Made by a program: the position numbers and the translations under genes. From NCBI GenBank assembly GCA_947628535.1, contig CANRAF010000003.1:33953-97952 (forward strand): 64,000 nt of DNA, given 5' to 3'. Below, in pieces: positions 39,169 through 47,567 of the stretch. The DNA comes from an uncultured Bacilli bacterium. GTDB taxonomy: Bacteria; Bacillota_I; Bacilli_A; RF39; UBA660. The notes beneath the pieces are model-generated. The model did not search any database. It was not told where the DNA came from and saw only the letters and a list, made by a program, of their open reading frames with translations. How positions within the stretch are numbered: the stretch's first letter is position 1; every line of letters begins with the position of its first letter.

Positions 39169-39602
39169 TAATCTATTCTTCCACATAACCAGTCAAGAGA
39201 TATGTTGTATTTTTTAGCAATATCATAAGCAAATGCTGTTAAAAGCATTGTTTTTCCGTTTTCATAGGCACTTATAGTTGAATGAGATGTATTAAGTTCT
39301 GCAGCTAATTGTTCTTGGGTTAAACCGCTTGTTTTCCTAAAACTTTTTAAACGTTTACCAATTAATTCTTTATTAATTTTTTTATTTGTAATAATATAGT
39401 TTTTTTCACTATTTAAACCAGTTATATAATCCATACTAACATTAAAGTAATTACAAAGATTATTTAAATGAGTAAGAGGAATTATTGCTTCATCAGTTTC
39501 CCATCTTCCATAAGTTGATTTTGAAACGCCCATAATTTCAGCCATTTTTATTTGGTTTAAATCATTTAAATCTCTAAGATCTTTAATTTTTATAAGTAAC
39601 AT
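39168..39602 (-). CDS. XRE-type regulator with two HTH domains
   Basis: LNQIKMAEIMGVSKSTYGRWETDEAIIP and LTQEQLAAELNTSHSTISAYENGKT; M at 39602. Confidence 0.85.
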   Translation of the reverse strand: MLLIKIKDLRDLNDLNQIKMAEIMGVSKSTYGRWETDEAIIPLTHLNNLCNYFNVSMDYITGLNSEKNYIITNKKINKELIGKRLKSFRKTSGLTQEQLAAELNTSHSTISAYENGKTMLLTAFAYDIAKKYNISLDWLCGRID

Positions 39603-39703
39603 ATAACCACCTACATATAATTTTCTCATTAAATAAGTAAATAAACATTTTCTCCCCTTATATACGACATCGGTGATATAATTAATAAAAGGAGATATTT
39701 AAT

Positions 39704-40174
39704 ATGGAGAAAAGTTTTGTAAAAATAGATAGTTTAGGAAGGATAGTAATACCTAAAAAAATTAGAAAAAGTTTTTCTATTAATTCTAATTCAGTTTTAA
39801 ATATGGAAATAGCTAATGAAGAGATATATTTTAAAATTGATAAAAATGTTGATAATAAAAATACAATCAATAAAATTAAAATATTGGAAAGATTGTCAAA
39901 TTTAAAATTTATTGTTTTAGATAATAATCAAATAATATATAGCACAAAGATTTTAGGAAGTAAGGATAAAATAAAAGTAAGCAGTATAAAAGAAGTTTTA
40001 AGCAAAGAAAACGAAAGCTATAATGGCATATTAAAAATTACTGATAAATTATCAGTAAGTAACTATTATTATTCTATTTTGAATTTAAATAATTATACTA
40101 AAATTTTAGTAATAGTAATTTATAGTGAAAAGCAAGAAAAATCATTAGCTAAAATAGTTGCAGAATTTTTATAA
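39704..40174 (+). CDS. AbrB/SpoVT-like transcriptional regulator
   Basis: MEKSFVKIDSLGRIVIPKKIRKSFSINSNSVLNM swapped-hairpin DNA-binding domain plus C-terminal sensor-like domain. Confidence 0.8.
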   Translation: MEKSFVKIDSLGRIVIPKKIRKSFSINSNSVLNMEIANEEIYFKIDKNVDNKNTINKIKILERLSNLKFIVLDNNQIIYSTKILGSKDKIKVSSIKEVLSKENESYNGILKITDKLSVSNYYYSILNLNNYTKILVIVIYSEKQEKSLAKIVAEFL

Positions 40175-40179
40175 TATTT

Positions 40180-40641
40180 TTATTTATTATATTCCTTTAT
40201 TAACATCTCATCGGATCTTCCATATAAATAGTCCATAGATACTTTATATTTTTTAGATATTTCATAGGCTACTCTTGTAATCATTTTAGTTTTTCCTGTT
40301 TCGTATGCACTTATTGTAGAGTGTGATGTATTAAGTTCTGATGCTAATTTTTCTTGGGTTAAATTAAAATGTTTTCTAAATGTTTTTAATCTTCTACCAA
40401 TTAATTCTTTATTTAATTTTTTACTTGTAATAGGTATTTGTCTTACTTTAGTAAATTTTGAAGCGTAATCCATACTTATATTAAAATAATTGCAAAAGGT
40501 ATTTAAATGTTCTGAGGGAATTATCTCTTCATCTGAATCCCATTTGCTATAAGTAGATGCAGAAATACCAATTATTTTTGCCATTTTTGCCTGAGTTAAA
40601 TCATGATCTTCCCTTATATCCCTTATTCTTCCATATGCCAT
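40180..40641 (-). CDS. XRE-type regulator with two HTH domains (paralog of 39168-39602)
   Basis: LTQAKMAKIIGISASTYSKWDSDEEIIPSEHLNTFCNYFNISMDY and LTQEKLASELNTSHSTISAYETGKT. Confidence 0.85.
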   Translation of the reverse strand: MAYGRIRDIREDHDLTQAKMAKIIGISASTYSKWDSDEEIIPSEHLNTFCNYFNISMDYASKFTKVRQIPITSKKLNKELIGRRLKTFRKHFNLTQEKLASELNTSHSTISAYETGKTKMITRVAYEISKKYKVSMDYLYGRSDEMLIKEYNK

Positions 40642-40737
40642 ATAACCACCTATAATAATTGTCTCATTAAAAGGTTAAATCATTATTTGTTCCCCTATAA
40701 TACGACAAATATGATATAATTATTATGGTGATGTAAA

Positions 40738-41160
40738 ATGATAGAAAATATGCAAATAAAAGTAGATGCCTCAGGGAGAATTTTAATTCCTAAAAAAGTT
40801 AGAGATATATTTGATATAAATAAAGATGATATTTTTCTTTTAACTACTTTTGATGATGGATTTAAATTAGTAAAAGAGAAAGGTTTAGAAAAATATAATG
40901 AAGTTATTTCTAAAATAAAAAAAATAGAGATTGAATATAATTTTGACATAATTTTAACTGATTATGAAAAAGTTATTTATACAAGTGATAAGTATAAAAA
41001 TATTATTGGTAAAAAGCTAGATAATAATTTTAAATTAAAGGATTTATCTTTAAAAAAGGATATTAAATTAGATAAATATAGAAGAGGAAATATAATTATT
41101 ATTTATAAAAATAAAGAATATTTAAATATTGCTAGAATTGTTTGTGAACTTTTGAAGTAA
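40738..41160 (+). CDS. AbrB/SpoVT-like transcriptional regulator (paralog of 39704-40174)
   Basis: MQIKVDASGRILIPKKVRDIFDINKDDIFLL AbrB motif; matching C-terminal region. Confidence 0.8.
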   Translation: MIENMQIKVDASGRILIPKKVRDIFDINKDDIFLLTTFDDGFKLVKEKGLEKYNEVISKIKKIEIEYNFDIILTDYEKVIYTSDKYKNIIGKKLDNNFKLKDLSLKKDIKLDKYRRGNIIIIYKNKEYLNIARIVCELLK

Positions 41161-41264
41161 TATTATGATAGGCAAGTAAAATAGAAAAGCAAATTAATGA
41201 ATTAATTTTGACATAACTTACTTTAATATGTTAAAATTGTAATAGTTTGAAAGAAGGGATTATT

Positions 41265-42164
41265 ATGGATCAAAGTTCTGAAAGTGCTCTAACACTTTTA
41301 CAAAATCTTAGAATGCTTTTAAAAGAAAAAGAATCTAATGATAAGCGTTATACTACAATTAGAATAAGTGCAGATGATGCAATGAAGAAAATAGAAACAA
41401 CACTTTCTAAAACTCCCTCTCAATATCATGAAGAGATTTTAGAAAAGGCTATTTATTTTACCGAATATAAAATGAATAAAAAAATATTAGATTGTAATGA
41501 TATATTTATGGCCCTTACTACTTATGTAGAGGATGTTAAGAAAAATCTTTTAGATGATAAATATACTACTCCTGAAATTGAAAGAATGAATTATATTCGT
41601 GGGACAAAAGATGTAATAGATAAATTTTTGGCTGTTCTTAAAGATTATAATAGATATGAACTTATTAGTTATGAAGAAAACTGCAATAAACTTTTAAAGG
41701 AAAGGACTTCTGTTTATGGACGAAAAACAGCAAGTGGAGGAATTATTGGGGCTTTAAATCGTGGTATGTATGGGCAAACTAGAGAAGAATTTATAGATGA
41801 ACTTAGAGAAGACGGTGTCAAATTAAGCTCTAATACGAGATTTATTCGTTCTATGAGTAATGAACTTATAAAATATAGAATAGTTGGACTTTATATAGCT
41901 TCTAAATATTGTGATAGGATAGAAGAAAGATGGAAAAAAAATGCTACAGATAGTGACTCTAATACAGCTTTAAAAGATTATAATGAGGCTAAAGTAAAAA
42001 CAAAAATTTTGGGTGGAATTTTAAAAGATGTTTATTCTGAAAAATATAATATAACTCCTAAAGATGAAATAAAAAATCATCTTTTTGATGGCGACCAAAC
42101 AGTAATGGATTTTATGACTACTAAAAGCGAGAGTGATAAGAATAACCAATCTCCTAAAAGATAA
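41265..42164 (+). CDS. hypothetical protein
   Basis: 300 aa ORF, start MDQSSESALTLLQNLRMLL with GAAGGGA RBS. Confidence 0.6.
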   Translation: MDQSSESALTLLQNLRMLLKEKESNDKRYTTIRISADDAMKKIETTLSKTPSQYHEEILEKAIYFTEYKMNKKILDCNDIFMALTTYVEDVKKNLLDDKYTTPEIERMNYIRGTKDVIDKFLAVLKDYNRYELISYEENCNKLLKERTSVYGRKTASGGIIGALNRGMYGQTREEFIDELREDGVKLSSNTRFIRSMSNELIKYRIVGLYIASKYCDRIEERWKKNATDSDSNTALKDYNEAKVKTKILGGILKDVYSEKYNITPKDEIKNHLFDGDQTVMDFMTTKSESDKNNQSPKR

Positions 42165-42210
42165 TTTTTAAGTATAACAATAATAAGATTAAATAAGAAG
42201 GGAAGTTGCT

Positions 42211-42849
42211 ATGCAAGATATAATAATTGAAATAATGAATCAATTTGGATACTTTGGAATAATGTTTTTAATTGCTATTGAAAATATTTTTCCACCAATC
42301 CCTTCAGAAGTTATTTTAACCTTTGGTGGCTTTATGACAACTTTTTCTGAACTTTCTGTTATTGGAGTAATTGTTTTTTCAACTATTGGGGCATTAATTG
42401 GTGCAATGATTTTGTATTTAGTTGGAAGAATACTAAAAAAAGAAAGACTTATGCGTCTGGCAGATGGAAAACTTGGAAAAAGATTGAGATTTAAAAGCGA
42501 AGATATTGAAAAAGCAGATAAGTGGTTTAGTGAAAAAGGAACAAAAACAGTGTTTTTTTGTAGATTTATACCAATTATTAGAAGCTTAATATCTATTCCG
42601 GCGGGAATTAATGGTATGAAAATATCTTTGTTTCTTTTTTATACTTTACTTGGTACACTTATTTGGAATACAGTTTTAACAGTATTGGGAACAATACTTG
42701 GAGAAAACTGGACTAAAGTTGTAAGTGTTATTGACATATATGGAAATATTACTTTAATTATCATTATAATAGCAGTTATAGTTTTAGCTATACTTTATTA
42801 TAAATTTAGAATAAAGAAGAATAAAAATAAAAAGAAAAGTAATAATTAG
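42211..42849 (+). CDS. DedA family membrane protein
   Basis: GIMFLIAIENIFPPIPSEVILTFGGF, FFCRFIPIIRSLISIPAGINGM. Confidence 0.92.
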   Translation: MQDIIIEIMNQFGYFGIMFLIAIENIFPPIPSEVILTFGGFMTTFSELSVIGVIVFSTIGALIGAMILYLVGRILKKERLMRLADGKLGKRLRFKSEDIEKADKWFSEKGTKTVFFCRFIPIIRSLISIPAGINGMKISLFLFYTLLGTLIWNTVLTVLGTILGENWTKVVSVIDIYGNITLIIIIIAVIVLAILYYKFRIKKNKNKKKSNN

Positions 42850-42899
42850 AATAAAATATTTATATTTGTAAAATAAATGATATAGAGTAGGTGAGTTTT

Positions 42900-43700
42900 A
42901 TGAAAACAAGAATAATAAGTGCTTTGGTTATGTGTGCTATTGCTATTCCAATTTTAATAATTGGAGGTTTACCATTTAAAATATTTACTATTGTAATAGC
43001 TATTTTATCGTTATATGAACTTATAAAGGCTAGAGAAAAAAAGAGTGAAATTCCAATTTTTATTAAAATTCTTTCATATATTTTAATAGGTGTATTTATT
43101 GGATTTAGTGTTAATCTTTACACAGTAAATTATGAATTTATTTATAAAATAATAATTGGTTTTATACTTCTTTCATTTATTCCAGTTGTTTTTATAAACA
43201 ATACGGATAAATATAGTATTACAGATGCTTTATATGTACTCGGAGGAACATTATTTTTAGCAGTTGCTTATACCTCATTTGTTTTAATTGATAATATAAG
43301 TTTACTATATATTATTTATATTATAATTATTGCAATGGTAACTGATATGTTTGCTTATTTTACAGGTTATTTCATTGGAAAAAATAAAATGTGTGAGATG
43401 ATATCTCCTAAAAAAACTTGGGAAGGTGCTATTGGAGGGAGTTTAATTGGTACTATTGTGGGAACACTATTTTATGTATTTTTAATTCATCAAAATAGTA
43501 ATCTTTTAATAGTAATAGCAATTACACTTTTACTTTCAATAATTGGGCAAATTGGTGATTTATTTTTCTCAAGTATAAAAAGACATTATAAAATAAAAGA
43601 TTTTTCAAAATTAATACCAGGACATGGCGGTATTTTAGATAGACTTGATAGTATAATTTTTGTAGTTTTAACGTTTGTACTATTTATAAATATTTTATAG
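42900..43700 (+). CDS. cdsA: phosphatidate cytidylyltransferase
   Basis: DMFAYFTGYFIGKNKMCEMISPKKTWEGAIGGSLIGT, GDLFFSSIKRHYKIKDFSKLIPGHGGILDRLDS. Confidence 0.95.
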   Translation: MKTRIISALVMCAIAIPILIIGGLPFKIFTIVIAILSLYELIKAREKKSEIPIFIKILSYILIGVFIGFSVNLYTVNYEFIYKIIIGFILLSFIPVVFINNTDKYSITDALYVLGGTLFLAVAYTSFVLIDNISLLYIIYIIIIAMVTDMFAYFTGYFIGKNKMCEMISPKKTWEGAIGGSLIGTIVGTLFYVFLIHQNSNLLIVIAITLLLSIIGQIGDLFFSSIKRHYKIKDFSKLIPGHGGILDRLDSIIFVVLTFVLFINIL

Positions 43701-43710
43701 GAGTGATATG

Positions 43711-44763
43711 ATGCATATATTATTAACAATAATTCTATTTGTACTTATTTTAGGAGTAATAGTACTTGTTCATGAGGGAGGACATTTCCTTTTTGCCAAA
43801 CTAACAGGAGTACATGTATATGAATTTTCTATTGGTATGGGACCTTTAATTGCTAAAAAAATAGCTAAAGATAAAACTCAATATTCTATTAGAGCAATAC
43901 CAATTGGAGGATATGTTTCTTTAGCAGGAGAAGAAGTAGATGAAGAAGAAAGAAAGAAAACAAAGGGACATAATCTTCAAGACAAAACAGTATTTCAAAG
44001 ATTTTTGGTTATGTTCATGGGAGTTGGTTTTAACTTTGTTTTTGCTTTCTTAATATTATTTTTAACAGGACTTATTTTTGGAGCACCTTCAACTGAACCA
44101 ATAATTGGAGGAGTATCAGAAGATTATCCTGCTGCTTTAGCAGGCCTTGAAAAGGGTGATAGGGTTTTAAGATTGAATGGTCATAAAATAACTTTTCTAG
44201 AAGATATTTCTCTTTATTTAGCTATTGAAGATTTAACTAAACCAGTTTCTTTTGAAGTTGAAAAGAAAAGCGGAGAGATAGAAACTTATAACATTTTACC
44301 GGAAAAAGTAAAAGAAGATGGAAAAGAAAAATATGCAATTGGTATTATGCTTAAAGCTGATACAGATAAGGGAATTATTCCATCAATTGTCTATGCCTTT
44401 AATGAAGAAGGTGCAATATTTAAGCAAATGTTTGTAGTTTTAGGGAACTTATTTACAGGTGGAGTTTCTATGAATGAATTAAGTGGACCTGTAGGAATTT
44501 ATTCAATAGTTGGGAAAATGAGTGCACAGGGAGTATCTTCATTACTTTATTTAACAGCTTTATTAAGTATTAATGTGGGAGTTATCAACATTTTACCATT
44601 CCCAGCATTTGATGGCGGGAGGATACTGTTCCTTATAATTGAAAAAATAAAAGGATCACCAGTAGATCCGAAGATTGAAAACACAATTCATAATATAGGG
44701 TTTATTTTAATTATATTGTTGATGATATATGTCACGTTTAATGATATTTTAAAATTATTTTAG
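43711..44763 (+). CDS. rseP: RIP metalloprotease (site-2 protease)
   Basis: VLVHEGGHFLFAKLTGV (HExxH), PDZ region, INILPFPAFDGGRILFLIIE. Confidence 0.93.
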   Translation: MHILLTIILFVLILGVIVLVHEGGHFLFAKLTGVHVYEFSIGMGPLIAKKIAKDKTQYSIRAIPIGGYVSLAGEEVDEEERKKTKGHNLQDKTVFQRFLVMFMGVGFNFVFAFLILFLTGLIFGAPSTEPIIGGVSEDYPAALAGLEKGDRVLRLNGHKITFLEDISLYLAIEDLTKPVSFEVEKKSGEIETYNILPEKVKEDGKEKYAIGIMLKADTDKGIIPSIVYAFNEEGAIFKQMFVVLGNLFTGGVSMNELSGPVGIYSIVGKMSAQGVSSLLYLTALLSINVGVINILPFPAFDGGRILFLIIEKIKGSPVDPKIENTIHNIGFILIILLMIYVTFNDILKLF

Positions 44764-44800
44764 ATTAAATTTTTAGAAAAACATTATAGGAGTAAATTTT

Positions 44801-45259
44801 ATGAACAAATATATGGAAATGGCTAGACTAAGTGCTTTAAAAGGAATTGAAAAAAAAGAAGGTGGGCCTTTTGGAGCGGTAATTGTAGCAAAAGATGGTA
44901 CTGTTATTTCAACAGGAAATAATATGGTTTTAAAAGAAAAAGATCCAACTGCTCATGCAGAGATTGTTGCTATTAGAAGGGCATGTAAAGTTTTAGGAAC
45001 TAATGATTTAAGTGGACACATTTTATATACATCGTGTGAACCATGTCCAATGTGTCTTTCTGCAATAATTTGGGTTAATATTAGAGAAGTATACTTTGGC
45101 TGTACACGAAGTGATGCTGATAATATTGGTTTTAGGGATAAAGACATTTATGAATTTATGAAAGGTAAAAATAATATAATAACTTTAAGACAAATTGATA
45201 GGGATTCATGTCTTGAGGTAATGAATAAATATAACGATATTAATGGAGAGATCTATTAA
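44801..45259 (+). CDS. nucleoside/guanine deaminase, CMP/dCMP-type zinc fold
   Basis: DPTAHAEIVAIRRACK and SCEPCPMCLSAIIW. Confidence 0.85.
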   Translation: MNKYMEMARLSALKGIEKKEGGPFGAVIVAKDGTVISTGNNMVLKEKDPTAHAEIVAIRRACKVLGTNDLSGHILYTSCEPCPMCLSAIIWVNIREVYFGCTRSDADNIGFRDKDIYEFMKGKNNIITLRQIDRDSCLEVMNKYNDINGEIY

Positions 45260-45357
45260 TGGTCGTTTTTTTATTGTGTTAAATAATTTTACTTTTAATT
45301 TAAAACAATTGACTTATAACTTTTATATGAGTTAAAATATATATAATAGCGGAGGTT

Positions 45358-46704
45358 ATGAATATGGAAAACCAAACTAATAATCCTAATTTGCAAAATG
45401 GTGTTAATGTAGATACTCAAAATCAAGATAATAACCAAACTAAAGGTGTAATAGTTAATTTAAATGATAAAAAATTAAAAGCTACAACACTTAACAAAAA
45501 AACTAGATTTAAGTATAGGGTAGAAAATGAAAAAGGGAAAAGATTTTATGGTTATTTAGATGCTTATAGTGAACCTGAAGTAATATCATATCTTAAAAAT
45601 GAAGGATATAAAATATTAAAAGTAGAACCTCAAAATTCTGTTTTAAATATGACTATTGGTGGAGGAAAACTTAATTATTCAGAGCTTTCATTTTTGCTTA
45701 CTCAACTTTCTACTTATTTAAAAGCTGGTATTCCATTAATTGAATCAATTAAGATTTTGGAAAAGCAATCAGTAAAACCTGATAAAAAAAGAATATATTC
45801 AAATATTATTTATGAACTTTCTAAGGGTGAAAATTTTTCAAGTGCGTTAACATCTCAGGGTAATGTATTTCCACCTCTTCTTATAAACATGGTTAGAACT
45901 GCAGAAATGACTGGGGATTTACCTGAAATATTAGATGATATGCGTGATTATTATGAAGCTATTGATAGAACTAGAAAATCTGCTATAAGTTCAATGATTT
46001 ATCCAACAATTTTATTTGTGTTTGCAATATGTGTACTTGTTTTCATTTTAACGTATGTTATTCCATCATTCGTTTCACTTTTTGAACAACAAAATGCAGA
46101 TCTTCCTGCAGTTACAAAAATAGTTTTAGCTGCTAGCTCATTTATAACAGGAAATAAATATTTGTTAGTTGGTGGCTTAGTCGCTATTGTACTTTCATTT
46201 GTATTACTTTACAAATATGTTAAACCATTTAGAAAAACAATGCAAACTATTGTTATGAAACTACCTGGATTTGGTAAGATTACAATTTATAGAGAAGTTA
46301 CTATGTTTACTAAAACATTTGCTTCACTATTACATCATAATGTATTTATAACAGATTCAATGGCAATACTTAGTACAGTATCAAATAATGAAGTATTTAA
46401 AGATATTATTAATGAATCTTTAGAGTATCTTGCTAAGGGTGCAAAAATAAGTGATGCTTTTGAAGATAAATGGGCCTTTCCAGTTGTTGCCTATGAAATG
46501 CTTGTAACAGGTGAAAATACAGGACGCCTTCCAATGATGATGAGTTATGTTGCAAATTACTATGAAGATTTACATGCTAACTTAGTTAAAAGAATTAATA
46601 CTTTTATCGAACCACTTTTAATTATGTTTATTGCAGTAATTGTTGGTATAGTTGTTATTTCAGTTGTTGTTCCAATGTTTGATTTCTATGGAACTGTATT
46701 ATAG
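45358..46704 (+). CDS. type IV pilus/type II secretion inner-membrane protein (PilC/GspF)
   Basis: LTQLSTYLKAGIPLIESIKIL, MVRTAEMTGDLPEIL, MLVTGENTGRLPMMMSYVANYYE, C-terminal EPLLIMFIAVIVGIVVISVVVPMFDFYGTV. Confidence 0.93.
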   Translation: MNMENQTNNPNLQNGVNVDTQNQDNNQTKGVIVNLNDKKLKATTLNKKTRFKYRVENEKGKRFYGYLDAYSEPEVISYLKNEGYKILKVEPQNSVLNMTIGGGKLNYSELSFLLTQLSTYLKAGIPLIESIKILEKQSVKPDKKRIYSNIIYELSKGENFSSALTSQGNVFPPLLINMVRTAEMTGDLPEILDDMRDYYEAIDRTRKSAISSMIYPTILFVFAICVLVFILTYVIPSFVSLFEQQNADLPAVTKIVLAASSFITGNKYLLVGGLVAIVLSFVLLYKYVKPFRKTMQTIVMKLPGFGKITIYREVTMFTKTFASLLHHNVFITDSMAILSTVSNNEVFKDIINESLEYLAKGAKISDAFEDKWAFPVVAYEMLVTGENTGRLPMMMSYVANYYEDLHANLVKRINTFIEPLLIMFIAVIVGIVVISVVVPMFDFYGTVL

Positions 46705-46711
46705 GTAAAGT

Positions 46712-47479
46712 ATGGAAGTATTTTTTATAATAGTTTTTGCACTTTTTGGTTTAGTTTTTGGATCATTTTTCAATGTTGTTGGATTAAGGCTTTGCAAGGG
46801 AGAGAATCTAGCTTTTCCAGGCAGTCACTGTCCTAAATGTAATCATATGCTTAAATATTATGAACTAGTGCCTGTCTTTTCTTATATATTTTTAAAAGGA
46901 AGATGTAAAAATTGCAAAGAAAAAATAAGTATTATGTATCCTGTAATTGAAATGTTTACAGCTGTTTTATTCGCAGTTTGTTATTATGTATATGGTTTTA
47001 CTCCAGAACTTTTTTTAGGGCTTCTTCTTTGTTCTTTATTTATAATTATTATAGTAACAGATTTAAATTATTATATTATTCCTGATAGTATAGTTATAAC
47101 TTTTGGAATACTCATATTTATATATAACATTATAACTAAAGGTATACTTGATGCTGCAACTTATGTTTTATTTGGTTTTATTATGTTTTTATTTATGTTT
47201 GCTCTTATGAAATTTGGTAATTTTCTTTTTAAAGAAGAGAGTTTAGGGGGAGGAGATATCAAACTAATGGGTATTTTAGGAATGACTGTAAAACCTTTAG
47301 TTTCTGCTTTATCTCTTACTTTAGCAGCTATTATAGCGCTTCCTTGTTCACTTTTCTTTTTAATAAAAAAGAAAGATAAAATTATACCTTTTGGGCCATT
47401 TATAGTAGCAGCTTTTATCATTTTAATTTTTACAGGTATTGATACTAAAGATATTATAGATTTTTTGATGAGAATGTAA
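46712..47479 (+). CDS. prepilin peptidase (PilD/ComC type)
   Basis: GLVFGSFFNVVGLRL, CPKCNHMLKYYELVPVFSYIFLKGRCKNCKEKIS, VTDLNYYIIPD, GGGDIKLMGILGM. Confidence 0.93.
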   Translation: MEVFFIIVFALFGLVFGSFFNVVGLRLCKGENLAFPGSHCPKCNHMLKYYELVPVFSYIFLKGRCKNCKEKISIMYPVIEMFTAVLFAVCYYVYGFTPELFLGLLLCSLFIIIIVTDLNYYIIPDSIVITFGILIFIYNIITKGILDAATYVLFGFIMFLFMFALMKFGNFLFKEESLGGGDIKLMGILGMTVKPLVSALSLTLAAIIALPCSLFFLIKKKDKIIPFGPFIVAAFIILIFTGIDTKDIIDFLMRM

Positions 47480-47519
47480 TAAAAGTAAGATTTTAATTAT
47501 AACTTAGTCTTACTTTTTT
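47480..47519 (+). terminator. Rho-independent terminator
   Basis: AAAAGTAAGA...TCTTACTTTTTT. Confidence 0.75.
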
Positions 47520-47567
47520 TATTTGTATATCTTATTTTTTTGTTTTATAATAAAATTGGTGATGTAA

